Assembly: GCA_025916675.1 (NCBI GenBank)
Contig: CP098402.1
Span: forward strand, 1,359,205 to 1,423,204
Source: Phycisphaera sp.
Lineage (GTDB): Bacteria; Planctomycetota; Phycisphaerae; Phycisphaerales; UBA1924
Direction: 5' to 3'
DNA length: 64,000 nt
Made by a program: the position numbers and the translations under genes. Positions 43,116-52,166 of the stretch are shown here, piece by piece. The stretch's first letter is position 1. Each line of letters begins with the position of its first letter. The notes under the pieces are model-generated. The model searched no databases and was not told the origin of the DNA. It worked only from the letters and a program-made list of their open reading frames with translations.

Positions 43116-44168
43116 CTAGGCCTCCTGATCGGCCTCCTCGGGTCCCGCTGGGACCCGTTCGACCACGCCGTAGCTGCCCAGCTTGCGGTACCGCTGGTAT
43201 CGCTGCTCGAGCAGGTCCTCGGTGCCCAATTCGGTCAGGGCCTCGAGCTGGGCCACGATCCACTGCTCGAGCCGGCGGGCGGCGTCGGCGGTGTCGCGGT
43301 GGGCCCCGCCGGCGGGCTCGTCGATCACGGCGTCGACCACGCCCAGTTCCAGGTTGTCGCGGGCGGTGAGCTTGAGGGCGGTGGCCGCCTGGCTGTTGGT
43401 CCGCTCGTTGGCCTGCTTCCACAAGATCGCCGCGCAGCCCTCGGGGCTGATGACCGAGTACCACGCGTGCTGGAGCATGGCCACGCGGTCGCCCACGGCG
43501 ATGCCCAGGGCGCCGCCCGAGCCGCCCTCGCCGATGACGATCGACACGATGGGAACGGGCAGCAGGCTCATCTCGCGGAGGTTGTACGCGATGGCCTCGG
43601 CCTGGCCGCGCTGCTCGGCTTCCAGGCCCGGGAACGCGCCGGGCGTGTCGACGAACGTCACGATCGGCACGCCGAACTTGGCGGCCATCTGCATCTTCTG
43701 GATGGCCTTGCGATAGCCCTCGGGGTGCGGGCAGCCGAAGTGGCAGCGGAGCTTCTCCTGCGTGTCGCGGCCCTTGTGGTGGGCCACGATCATGCACTTG
43801 AAGTCGCCGATGCGGCCGAAGCCGGTGACGATGGCGGGATCTTCCCCGCTGCGCCGGTCCCCGTGGAGCTCGGCGAAGTCACGGCAGAATGCCTCGATGT
43901 AATCGCGCCCCTGGGGACGGTCGGGATGGCGGGCGACGCGGACGGTGTTCCACGGGCTGAGCTGCTTGTAGAGCTCGGCCATGGTCTGGCTGTGGCGGGC
44001 CAGGCGATCGGCCAGCGCGTGCTCGGCCTCGGCCAACTCGGCAGGGTCGCCCGAGCCCGACGGGCTGGCCCCGCTGGTCAGGGCGTCGACGCGGCTCTTG
44101 AGCTGGCCGATCTCGTCGTCCAGGGCGCGCAGGGGCTGCTCGAAGTCGAGGGTGTAGTAGCTGGCCAT
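43116..44168 (-). CDS. accA: Acetyl-CoA carboxylase carboxyltransferase subunit alpha
   Basis: Predicted 350-residue carboxyltransferase alpha subunit of fatty acid synthesis. The N-terminal coiled coil (TLDFEQPLRALDDEIGQLKS) is followed by the crotonase-like domain: LHGDRRSGEDPAIVTGFGRI, GCPHPEGYRKAIQKMQMAAKF, FVDTPGAFPGLEAEQRGQ, GEGGSGGALGIAVGDRV and YSVISPEGCAAILWK. ATG 44168 is preceded by GGAGA at 5 bases. The frame is open further upstream but without family features. accD is not in the window. It is divergent from proC, with starts 52 bases apart. Confidence 0.96.
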   Translation of the reverse strand: MASYYTLDFEQPLRALDDEIGQLKSRVDALTSGASPSGSGDPAELAEAEHALADRLARHSQTMAELYKQLSPWNTVRVARHPDRPQGRDYIEAFCRDFAELHGDRRSGEDPAIVTGFGRIGDFKCMIVAHHKGRDTQEKLRCHFGCPHPEGYRKAIQKMQMAAKFGVPIVTFVDTPGAFPGLEAEQRGQAEAIAYNLREMSLLPVPIVSIVIGEGGSGGALGIAVGDRVAMLQHAWYSVISPEGCAAILWKQANERTNSQAATALKLTARDNLELGVVDAVIDEPAGGAHRDTADAARRLEQWIVAQLEALTELGTEDLLEQRYQRYRKLGSYGVVERVPAGPEEADQEA

Positions 44169-44220
44169 GTGGTCTCCGTGACTATTCGGCCAATCGTAGT
44201 GGCGGGCCGTACCGTGTGCC

Positions 44221-45093
44221 ATGAGCCCAGCATCCAAACATGTCGACGTCTGCCCGCTCCTGGTCATCGGCGGGGGGGCCATGGCTGGGGCCATCTTGGC
44301 GGGCGCGGCGAAGGCCGACCTGCTGGACGGACCCTGTATCGTCGCCGAGCCAGATCAGACCAAGCGGAAGGCCCTGAGCGCCATGGCCCCCTCGATCGAC
44401 GCGGTGGAGTCCATCGCCGCCGCCTTCGAGGCCTTGCCCTACGACGACGCCTCGGTACTCCTGGCCGTCAAGCCGCAGATGCTGCCGGGCGTCGCCGAAG
44501 AGATCGACGCGGCCGTCGGCGAGCGGATGCTGGAGGATCGCTGCATCATCAGCATCCTGGCGGGTGTGACCACGAGCAGGCTGTCAGGAGCACTCAAGGG
44601 CCGGGTCGTCCGGGCCATGCCCAACCTCCCGGCGAAGGTGGGCATGGGCGCGACGGCCATCAGCGGGAGCGAGAACGCCACCGGCGAAGACCTGGATCGC
44701 GCCCACCGGCTCTTCCGCGCCGCTGGCGAGGTCTACGACGTGCCCGAGAGCGCCATCGACGCGTTTACGGGCGTGGCGGGCAGCGGGCCGGCGTACGCGT
44801 TCCTGCTGGCCGAGGCGATGGCGGCCGGCGGGCTCGAGGCGGGTCAGGAAGCCGGACTCACCGGGGCCAGCATCCGCGCGATCGTCGCCCAGACCCTCCG
44901 CGGCGCGTCCGAGATGCTCCTTACTGAAGAGGACGGAAAACTCCCCGACCCCGCCGAGCTCCGCGCCGCCGTCACGAGCAAGGGCGGCACGACGGCGGCG
45001 GCGCTCGGCGTGCTTGAGGCCCGAGGAATGCGCGACGCGGTTCGAGACGCCGTGCTGGCGGCGGCGCGGCGGGCGGGGGAACTGGGGAACTGA
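44221..45093 (+). CDS. proC: Pyrroline-5-carboxylate reductase
   Basis: Predicted 290-residue enzyme for the last step of proline synthesis. The Rossmann motif is GGGAMAGAIL near residues 17-26. LLAVKPQMLPGV, VRAMPNLPAKVGMGATAI and the C-terminal signature FTGVAGSGPAYAFLLAEAMA with TSKGGTTAAAL match ProC. The length is a little above the ~270 norm, from a few extra N-terminal residues. Confidence 0.95.
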   Translation: MSPASKHVDVCPLLVIGGGAMAGAILAGAAKADLLDGPCIVAEPDQTKRKALSAMAPSIDAVESIAAAFEALPYDDASVLLAVKPQMLPGVAEEIDAAVGERMLEDRCIISILAGVTTSRLSGALKGRVVRAMPNLPAKVGMGATAISGSENATGEDLDRAHRLFRAAGEVYDVPESAIDAFTGVAGSGPAYAFLLAEAMAAGGLEAGQEAGLTGASIRAIVAQTLRGASEMLLTEEDGKLPDPAELRAAVTSKGGTTAAALGVLEARGMRDAVRDAVLAAARRAGELGN

Positions 45094-45137
45094 TCGCTCG
45101 CGGGCACGAATGGCTTGGCCCACACGAGGACACCGAT

Positions 45138-45863
45138 ATGCAGACTCTCAGACTCGCCCCCTTGGCGTTGACCACGATCTTTATGACCCTGGCCCTGGCC
45201 GCCTGCGGCGAATCCACGACGCCGCAAGCCCAACCCGCCGCGCCCGAAGCCGAAGCCACCCCCGCCGAGCCGCGCACCGACACGGCCGCGGTGGACGCCT
45301 TCAACGCCTACCGCCTCAACGCCAGTTCGGGCATGGGGGCGGAGGCGCTCGAGCACGTGCATCCGTCGTACTTCGATCTGGTCCAACGCCACATCGATCT
45401 GGCCCTGGACGCCGATCGCGCCACCATCGAGGCGTTGCCCTTCTTCGACCGCTTCATGGTCTTCGCCGTGCGCGTGCGCGTCGAGCCCGGGGTTCTGCGC
45501 ACGATCACGCCACATGCCTTCGCCAAGATGGCCATCGATCATGGTTGGATCGAGAGCGAATTGATCGCCGCCGTGATGGTCGAGTCGGTCGAGTTGCTCC
45601 CCGAGGGCTTGGCCGAGCCAGAGCAAGCCGAGATCACCATGAGCCTGGGCGGGCGCACCAACCCGACGACCATGCCATTGCTTTACGAGGACGGCCGCTG
45701 GCTGGTCGACCTGGCCACCCTGACCGAGCGCGGCGCCGCCTCGGCCGAGCAGATGGCCGAGTTGATGGGCGACGATGCCGACGACATCGTGGTGCGCGGC
45801 CTGGCCGCCAAGGAGGGCAAGCCCGTGCCCGAGGACATCTACGCCCCGATCGGGCGGGAGTGA
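45138..45863 (+). CDS. Predicted lipoprotein of unknown function
   Basis: Predicted 241-residue exported protein. The signal ends in the lipobox LALAAC with Cys23 as the lipidation site. A Pro/Ala/Glu-rich linker (residues ~27-48) precedes a ~190-residue mostly helical domain with no recognised family. LspA, which would mature it, is encoded in this window. The following gene remnant starts 6 bases after its stop. Confidence 0.75.
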   Translation: MQTLRLAPLALTTIFMTLALAACGESTTPQAQPAAPEAEATPAEPRTDTAAVDAFNAYRLNASSGMGAEALEHVHPSYFDLVQRHIDLALDADRATIEALPFFDRFMVFAVRVRVEPGVLRTITPHAFAKMAIDHGWIESELIAAVMVESVELLPEGLAEPEQAEITMSLGGRTNPTTMPLLYEDGRWLVDLATLTERGAASAEQMAELMGDDADDIVVRGLAAKEGKPVPEDIYAPIGRE

Positions 45864-45869
45864 GCGCTC

Positions 45870-46454
45870 GTGGCCAACACCGATCGAGCCCGGACGAAGC
45901 GCATGGCTGTGATCGCAACATGTATGGCGTTCGTGAGTCTGACGCAGGCCGGCCTGCATGTGTTGGACGCAGCCGAAGCCGGTCGGAGAACGAGCGAAGC
46001 TCTCGGCCAAACTCTTGAGACCGCCATGGCCGACGGCTCGATTACGATCGAGTACGACGGGCTCAACACGGATCTATTGGCGATCGACCCCGGGCGGGCG
46101 GTCGCTCCGGGATCTGGTTCGAGTGTGTGATTCCAAGAGAACTGGATCAGGCCGCGTGTGCGGTTGCTTGGGATCTCCAAGACGCTCATGTCGGTCTGGT
46201 TCGCCCTAGTGTTCGTCGTGTTCGCCTGGCGGCCTAATCGGAATCTGGGTATTGACAACGGTTATTGGCACGCTCGAATGCCACATGCCCACGGCCCTCC
46301 GCCTCTACCGCCGTGGCTGGATGCGCCTGGGTCTGTGCCCGGCTGCGTGTACCGCCTCTCCAAGATCGAACTCGAGCACGATGGCCGCCGAGTCTGCCCC
46401 GAGTGCGGCGCGGCGTGGAGGCTTGACGACTCTGTTGAGGGATCCTCTTCATGA
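45870..46454 (+). pseudogene. Decayed small membrane/zinc-ribbon protein
   Basis: The first frame (GTG 45870) encodes a helix and stops at 46128-46130. The same frame resumes with a helix (LMSVWFALVFVVFAW) and ends in VCPECGAAWRLDD. Between, the family segment LRLYRRGWMRLGLCP lies in another frame, 46288-46340. Joining it to GCVYRLSKIELEHDGRRVCPECG requires one lost base at about 46340 and another shift near 46290. The intact relative at 48245-48682 shows the expected order (GWCVVMRCCPGCSYDMDG ... CPECGAAWHLDG). At least one stop and two frameshifts mark it as decayed. Confidence 0.55.
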
Positions 46455-46637
46455 CACTCGCAACCTTCGCGTCGGACGAAGGTCGCAAGTGGCTCCAAGG
46501 CCGAAAGGGCGGGCCGCGGATGCTCGCGGAGGCCGCCTCCCGGTCCGATTTGGGGCCCGGCAAATCACTCCCGGCCGTGGGAGCGTGCGATCCCGATAAC
46601 GCATCAAGAGCCCGGCTGGGCAGGCCGATAGACGGGT

Positions 46638-47441
46638 ATGTTCATCATCATCATCGATACCCACCTGATGCACCGCCGGATCGGCCACACGGCCATGGCC
46701 TGCCCGCTGCGCCGGCGCGCCATGGCCTTCGAGGTCTGGGAGGCCCGGCGGCAATCCAGGTTGTGGTTCCTGCCCATCGGCCGCGGCCAGCGCGTGGGGC
46801 TGGACCTCCGCGATGCCCGCGAGCGCAAGCCGGGCGTGCTGGCCCGAGTGTTCGCCCGCCCGCCCCGGCCGATGCACGCGCTGGGCGACAGGCCGCCGGA
46901 GATGGTCAAGCGTTGGAAGCCCCTCGACGAGCTTATCGAGGCCACGTGCCCCACAGCGCCGGAAGACGCCGAGGCGATGCGAGCCGAGGATGCCGAGGTC
47001 GGAGCGCTCCAGCCGGGATGCGACGAGCGGCTGGCGGCGCTGGTCGACCGCGTCCAGCTCGCCGACTATGCCGCCGAGCAAGCGCGGGCCCAGGGCCCCG
47101 GGCAGGCGGGCACCGCGCTGCTCGTGCTGGCGGGCATCGTCGCGACGGTGTTCGCGCTGGGCGGATTCGTGGGCGGGCAATGGTGGTGGCCGCTGGCCAC
47201 GCTGGCGGCCGCGGCCCTGGTCGTGAAGACGATACACCGCGCGTGCGTGGGCGGGCGTGCCATGGCCCGCGCCGTGGTCGGCCCCGTGCTGAGCGAATCG
47301 CTCGCGCCGCTGGCACCGACCGACGCCGAGCTGGCCGAGGCCCTGTCCCTGGCCAAGGCCGACCGGAGCGACGCGGCTAAATCCCTGGGCGAGAAGGGCC
47401 CGATGCTGCTGCGACCGCCAGAGCATGCGATGGCCGCCTGA
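46638..47441 (+). CDS. Hypothetical protein with two transmembrane helices
   Basis: Predicted 267-residue protein. Residues 1-155 are soluble and charged, two adjacent helices lie at ~158-178 and ~185-203 (TALLVLAGIVATVFALGGFV, WWWPLATLAAAALVV), and a cytoplasmic tail of ~60 residues follows. No family recognised. The start is uncertain: several in-frame ATGs (46638, 46668, 46695) are possible and no good ribosome site is seen. Confidence 0.55.
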   Translation: MFIIIIDTHLMHRRIGHTAMACPLRRRAMAFEVWEARRQSRLWFLPIGRGQRVGLDLRDARERKPGVLARVFARPPRPMHALGDRPPEMVKRWKPLDELIEATCPTAPEDAEAMRAEDAEVGALQPGCDERLAALVDRVQLADYAAEQARAQGPGQAGTALLVLAGIVATVFALGGFVGGQWWWPLATLAAAALVVKTIHRACVGGRAMARAVVGPVLSESLAPLAPTDAELAEALSLAKADRSDAAKSLGEKGPMLLRPPEHAMAA

Positions 47442-47561
47442 CCCCATCGGCACGGCGCGCCAACGGCGTGGCGTGCGGCCATCCGATTGTGGAACTGGAA
47501 GCCCGGGCCGAAGGTCGCCACGGTTGCCCCGAGTGTGGGACGACGCCGCCACCCAACTAGG

Positions 47562-48248
47562 ATGCCCGCGATGTCCCGGCGACCCCCTCGCATCCTGGGC
47601 TGGCGGCTCGTGCTGGTGAGCGTGGTGGTGGGGGTAGCGGCCAACGCGGCGAGCATCGGCATGGGGACGTGGCGAGCCAACCACGGTTCGACAACGACTT
47701 ATTACGACGCCACGCGCTGGCCAGCCGGGCGGGCGAGTTGCGGCCGCGGGCATCAGGTCATGCAGACGCGGACGATCCTGTGGCGGGCATGGGCGTGCTC
47801 GTCTCTGGACAACGAGCTTTTCTTCGACGATGGATTCTCCGACATGCCCAGGCGAACGCCCAACGCGATGGTCCGCCGGGCGACCGGCGACCAAACGACC
47901 GTCGCGACCGTTATAGCTGTGGGTCTCCCGCTGCGCGCGACGTGGGCCTTCCAACGCATCACCGGCCCGCACGGAGTCGTCCAACCGTGGCGTGGCATCG
48001 AGCGTGTCACGTATCGCGGTCGCGAGTGGGGGATCCCGTTGCTGCCGCGTTGGAGCGGGCTCGTCGGCAACACGGTGGTGTACGCGGCCACCCTCCTTGG
48101 TGTCGTGTTGGCGATCCGTGGGCTGAGATTCTCGAGGCGACGCCACCAGAACCGGTGCATCGCCTGCGGGTATGACTTGGCGGGCGGAAATGGCATGTGC
48201 CCCGAGTGCGGAACCCTTGACCCCAAGGCCAACGGAGCCGTGGCGTGA
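47562..48248 (+). CDS. Membrane protein with C-terminal zinc ribbon
   Basis: Predicted 228-residue protein with an N-terminal helix (LVLVSVVVGVAANAASIGMG), a ~130-residue outside domain, a second helix (VVYAATLLGVVLAI) and a short cytoplasmic tail ending in a four-cysteine zinc ribbon, CIACGYDL ... CPECG. This plan recurs in Phycisphaerae and in two other genes of this block, but no function is known. ATG 47562 or 47571 may be used. The stop overlaps the next start (GTGA). Confidence 0.6.
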   Translation: MPAMSRRPPRILGWRLVLVSVVVGVAANAASIGMGTWRANHGSTTTYYDATRWPAGRASCGRGHQVMQTRTILWRAWACSSLDNELFFDDGFSDMPRRTPNAMVRRATGDQTTVATVIAVGLPLRATWAFQRITGPHGVVQPWRGIERVTYRGREWGIPLLPRWSGLVGNTVVYAATLLGVVLAIRGLRFSRRRHQNRCIACGYDLAGGNGMCPECGTLDPKANGAVA

Positions 48249-48682
48249 TCCATGGGCGTGTATGGGACGACTCGGGAGCCCGCGTTCAGCGGCGGGGCGA
48301 CGAGCAGAGCCGAAAGGCTGTGTGGCGGTCGCGGCCCAAGGCGCAGCGGCGTGCCGCGGATACTCGACGTGGGCTGGCAGTCTACGCGGCTTTGGGAGTC
48401 GTTAGCGTTCCGGTGATCGTCGTGATGCAGGGCATGTCGTGGTTTCTCAAGCCAAACATCCCGCACTGGTCGTTCACCCCGGTGAGCCTGACCGTCATCG
48501 CGTCGCTCGTCGTTGCGCTGTGCCCGATCGCCTATCGATTACTTTGGCGCGGCGAGCGGGGCTGGTGCGTCGTGATGCGATGCTGCCCGGGGTGCAGCTA
48601 CGACATGGACGGCCTCTCCCCGCGGGATGATGGTCTGACGATCTGCCCCGAATGCGGCGCGGCGTGGCATCTGGATGGGTGA
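48245..48682 (+). CDS. Small membrane protein with C-terminal zinc ribbon
   Basis: Predicted 145-residue protein with a basic N-terminus, two helices (GLAVYAALGVVSVPVIVVM and LTVIASLVVALCPIAY) and a zinc ribbon CCPGCSYDMDG ... ICPECGAAWHLDG. The GTG start overlaps the stop of the preceding zinc-ribbon gene by four bases (GTGA), so both are translated together. It is the intact counterpart of the decayed gene at 45870-46454. Function unknown. Confidence 0.65.
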   Translation: MIHGRVWDDSGARVQRRGDEQSRKAVWRSRPKAQRRAADTRRGLAVYAALGVVSVPVIVVMQGMSWFLKPNIPHWSFTPVSLTVIASLVVALCPIAYRLLWRGERGWCVVMRCCPGCSYDMDGLSPRDDGLTICPECGAAWHLDG

Positions 48683-48685
48683 CGA

Positions 48686-49894
48686 TCAGCCAAGACGCCG
48701 GGCGATGATCGTCGTCGCCTTCTGCCCCAGCTTTAAGATGAACACGACCAGCGGCTCGTCGCCCTTGCCACGCAGGGTCTTCTGCAACGCGTCGGGGTCG
48801 ACCAGCTTGGCCCGGGTCTTGACCGCGACCACGCCCGCGCCCAATTCATGAAGCCGGGAGCGAACGGCCTTGGTTCGCCACGGCATCGTGTCGAGCACCT
48901 CGAATGTGGTTAGCCATGAGCTCTCGATCTTGTTCTCGCTCGTGAGCAGCCCAACAGCCGGGTGGATCGGGCGCACGCCGAGCGTGCCAGCGAAGGGGCC
49001 AAGCAGGCCGGGGCGTTCGAGCGTTGGATCGGCCTCGTAGAGGTAGTCCAGCACAGGGGTCGCCGGGCCGTTCGAGTCGTACCACTCGTCGGCGTCGATG
49101 AGCGGGCCTGGCTGGGCGCTGAACGACTCGCCCGAGGGCAGCAGCGTGGCGCGTCGGTGGCCTTCGGGCAAAGCCGCGGTCGCGGCAAGAACGCCCGTCC
49201 ACAGCAACGCCTGCGTCAATCGACCGTGCTCGCTGACGAACTCGAGGTGCGAGCCCTCCGGCTCGGGCAACAGCGAGAGATCGACGCCCGGCCCGAGCTT
49301 CACGCATGTGCCGGCCGCCGCACCGATGATCGCCTCGATGATCGCCGGCCCGGGGCGGTATGCCTCGTAGTCGTGGCGACGCTTGGAACTGTCTCGGCGG
49401 CTGGGGTCAAGATGGACCAGGCCATCGGCGATGCGATCCAGCCATGCCGCCGAGCCCACGTCGCCAACCTCCGATGGGCAGCCCGCGTTGGCCTCAGCCA
49501 TCCACGCCCTCACCGGGTCCCGATCCACAGCGAGTGTGTCCACGCCAGAACGTACGAATTCGCACGCGTCAGCCCCGATGCCGCAGCACAGGTCGAAAGC
49601 CGGAGCGTTGGTCTGGGCGAATCGTGCCGCCTTGTGCTTGGCAGCGAGCAAGGACGACGCGACCATGACGCCCTGCTCGTCCGCGAACAGCCGGCGGGCA
49701 AACGTGGCGTCGAACTTGCTCGCCGCCCGGTTCCGCGCCCGCGCGTTCTCCACAGCCACGGCCACCACGCCCTGGGGCCAGGTCTTGCGCAACGCCGCGA
49801 GGTCGGCCACGGTCGGCTGCAAGGGCACGGCCAACAGCTCGGGCGCTGGTCCGCTGCTCGCGTAGGTCTGCCAGTCTTCGAGGGGGAAGCTCAC
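48686..49894 (-). CDS. SAM-dependent methyltransferase with THUMP-like C-terminus
   Basis: Predicted 402-residue class I methyltransferase. The SAM-binding motif is FDLCCGIGADACEF near residues 100-113, followed by DTLAVDRDPVRAWMAE and HLDPSRRDSSKRRHDYEAY. The C-terminal third (RSRLHELGAGVVAVKTRAK ... KGDEPLVVFILKLGQKATTIIARR) matches the THUMP-like domain seen with this family. The substrate is not known; RNA is likely by analogy. GTG 49894 is the preferred start, with a further start 10 codons upstream. It is divergent from pcp. Confidence 0.8.
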   Translation of the reverse strand: MSFPLEDWQTYASSGPAPELLAVPLQPTVADLAALRKTWPQGVVAVAVENARARNRAASKFDATFARRLFADEQGVMVASSLLAAKHKAARFAQTNAPAFDLCCGIGADACEFVRSGVDTLAVDRDPVRAWMAEANAGCPSEVGDVGSAAWLDRIADGLVHLDPSRRDSSKRRHDYEAYRPGPAIIEAIIGAAAGTCVKLGPGVDLSLLPEPEGSHLEFVSEHGRLTQALLWTGVLAATAALPEGHRRATLLPSGESFSAQPGPLIDADEWYDSNGPATPVLDYLYEADPTLERPGLLGPFAGTLGVRPIHPAVGLLTSENKIESSWLTTFEVLDTMPWRTKAVRSRLHELGAGVVAVKTRAKLVDPDALQKTLRGKGDEPLVVFILKLGQKATTIIARRLG

Positions 49895-49933
49895 GGCCCG
49901 ATCATTGCGCGTCCGAGCGGCCAAGGATGAGAC

Positions 49934-50539
49934 ATGGCCAAACCCCGTGTGCTCGTAACCGGCTTCATGCCCTTCGGCGGAAGCAACGACAACCCATCAA
50001 AGGTGGTGGCCGAGCGATTGGCCGCCGATCCCCCGTCGGGCATCAACCTGTTCACGGGGCTCCTTCCGGTCACTTGGTCGGGAAGCTGGCCAACGCTCCG
50101 CGGCCTCTTAGACCAGCACCGCCCCAGCCTCGTCCTGCTCATGGGCCAGAGCGGTAAGCGACCCCGTGTGACCGTGGAACGGTTCGCGCTCAATTTTGGC
50201 CAGGGCCGCATCCCCGACAACGACGGCGTGTCACGCGGGCCTTCGCCGCTCGTCGACGGGGCACCGCTCGCTCTCGCAGCGAGCATCGACGTCGACGCGA
50301 CGGTGGAAGCAATGCAGGATGCAGATGCACCGGCGGGGTCCAGCCACGAGGCGGGCACGTTCTTGTGCAACGCCGTTCTCTTCCACGCCCTGCTGCACGC
50401 GGCTCCAGGCCAGCGGGCCGGTTTCATTCACGTGCCGATGCTGCCCAGCCAGAGCGGTGCGGGCGACCACGAGCCCACGCTCAACGCGGAGACCAGCGAA
50501 CGATCCGTACGGGCCGCGATCGCGTCTGCCGTTGGGTAG
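49934..50539 (+). CDS. pcp: Pyroglutamyl-peptidase I
   Basis: Predicted 201-residue C15 cysteine peptidase that removes N-terminal pyroglutamate. The catalytic triad can be assigned: E82 in TVERFALN, C145 in HEAGTFLCNAVLFHALL, and H166 in GFIHVPMLP. The N-terminal VLVTGFMPFGGSNDNPS is family-typical. The length is slightly shorter than the ~215 norm. It probably acts in the cytoplasm on peptides. Confidence 0.92.
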   Translation: MAKPRVLVTGFMPFGGSNDNPSKVVAERLAADPPSGINLFTGLLPVTWSGSWPTLRGLLDQHRPSLVLLMGQSGKRPRVTVERFALNFGQGRIPDNDGVSRGPSPLVDGAPLALAASIDVDATVEAMQDADAPAGSSHEAGTFLCNAVLFHALLHAAPGQRAGFIHVPMLPSQSGAGDHEPTLNAETSERSVRAAIASAVG

Positions 50540-50679
50540 ATGGCCAAGATTCACACATTTTGCGTGATCCAGATCGCGGGTCTGCGCTCCTATCGGAGAC
50601 GAACTCCGAACCGCTCAAGACAAAGGCGGCCATGTAGCCGCCGGCACGACCGGAGCCGTCACAACGCAGGAGCATCCCA

Positions 50680-52038
50680 ATGAAACGCATCGTGAACACC
50701 AAGATCCTCTGTGGCGCTCTGGCCCTGTCGACACTCGCGGGCATCGCCACCACCGCCGTCGCCGAAGACTGTTGCCGGTGGGAGCTGAAGGTCAAGCGCA
50801 AGGCCATCCTGTCGGACAACTTCGAGGTGGAGCTGTGGGCCCACTTCCCCGATGACGGCCACGCCTTCGCCAGCGCACAGCTCGACCTGCTAACCAGCGG
50901 AGTCGATTGGATCGATATTGGCGGGGCGTGCATCATCGGTCCCGGCCTGAGTGACCCCGGCGACATCAACGGCGATGACGTCGAGAACATCGTTGTCGGC
51001 CAGATCCACTTTCCTCCCGGAGGTATCTTCGCGGACACGGCCAACCCGATCCGTGTCTGGTGCGGCGAGTTCGAGGCCTCGGGCGGCTTCCCGTATCGCA
51101 GCATCCTGACCGACACGGCCGAGTACAACTACTACGACGATGCGGGCACATCGACGACCGTCGAGTGCACCGCCAAGGAAGCGTTCCGCACCGTGTTTGT
51201 CGGTCCGATCGTCATCGGAGACTGGATCGCTACGCCCTTCGACGGCACCCTGGGCATTCCCCGCGGCGAAAGCCTCGTGCTCGAGGCCGAGAGCACGGCG
51301 GTGCCCGAGATCCGAGCAGCGCTGACCGTTGAAGATGCGGCCTGGGCGGCGGACACGCGGTTCGAGCACTCGATGGACGTCGACAGCCTGCCAACTGGCA
51401 CCCCGGTCGATCTCGAGTGGTACCCGTGGTGGAACTGCGGGGGGTTCTTCCGCGAGACGCTATCGGCCACGATGGTCAAGACCTCGATTCCGGGCGGCCC
51501 GCCCGTCGTCGAGGTCACGCCAGACTTCGGTGACGTGGGCGTGCCGCGCATCCCCACGCGCCTCCTGCTGGGGGGGCGTGAAGTCGGGGATCCCATCCTC
51601 GGCTCGGGCGCTTCGCTAAGCCTGTTCAACCCGTGCTTCGAGCTGACCTGGTGCTACGTGCTCAACCAGTTCGATGAGCTCGTGCTCGTGCTCAAGTGCG
51701 ATTCGCCATTCGACGTCGAGATCGGCGGACGCCGCTACACCGTCGACGCCATCGAGTTCGACCCGGGCCAGGGGTCAGGCGTCGTAGGCGGGATGGACCG
51801 CGTCGAGATCGCGTCCCGTGGCGCTCGGTCGATGACCATCGCCGGCGCCGGCTTCGTCGGTGAGACCGGCTGCCGCGCCGACTGCGACGGCGACGGCCGC
51901 CTGAGCATCTTCGACTTCCTGTGCTTCCAGAACCTGTTCGCCTCGGGCGACCTGGCGGCCGACTTCGACGGCGACGGCCGCCTGACCATCTTCGACTTCC
52001 TGGCCTTCCAGAACGAGTTCGTCGCCGGGTGCGCGTAG
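50680..52038 (+). CDS. Secreted protein with GC-type dockerin tail
   Basis: Predicted 452-residue secreted protein. The signal peptide is at residues 1-28 (ILCGALALSTLAGIATTAVA). The body (~30-385) is beta-rich with several cysteines and no recognised family. The tail has two Ca-loop units, DCDGDGRLSIFDFLCFQNLF and DFDGDGRLTIFDFLAFQNEF, ending in GCA. AGGAG lies 7 bases before ATG 50680. A strong terminator follows at 52079. It is the first of three adjacent plus-strand genes of the same type. Confidence 0.85.
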   Translation: MKRIVNTKILCGALALSTLAGIATTAVAEDCCRWELKVKRKAILSDNFEVELWAHFPDDGHAFASAQLDLLTSGVDWIDIGGACIIGPGLSDPGDINGDDVENIVVGQIHFPPGGIFADTANPIRVWCGEFEASGGFPYRSILTDTAEYNYYDDAGTSTTVECTAKEAFRTVFVGPIVIGDWIATPFDGTLGIPRGESLVLEAESTAVPEIRAALTVEDAAWAADTRFEHSMDVDSLPTGTPVDLEWYPWWNCGGFFRETLSATMVKTSIPGGPPVVEVTPDFGDVGVPRIPTRLLLGGREVGDPILGSGASLSLFNPCFELTWCYVLNQFDELVLVLKCDSPFDVEIGGRRYTVDAIEFDPGQGSGVVGGMDRVEIASRGARSMTIAGAGFVGETGCRADCDGDGRLSIFDFLCFQNLFASGDLAADFDGDGRLTIFDFLAFQNEFVAGCA

Positions 52039-52078
52039 CCCCCACGCGCGACGCTCCGAGAACCCGACCCATGTAACG

Positions 52079-52106
52079 CCGCTACGGGATCGCCCGTAGC
52101 GGTTTT
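52079..52106 (+). terminator. Intrinsic terminator
   Basis: A 10-bp perfect stem (CCGCTACGGG / CCCGTAGCGG) with loop ATCG, then TTTT. It lies 40 bases after the stop of the preceding dockerin-tailed gene. Confidence 0.88.
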
Positions 52107-52166
52107 CGTTGGATGGTGCGCGCTCTGCCGCGATCCACGAACGAGATCTTACCAAGGAGAGTGAAC

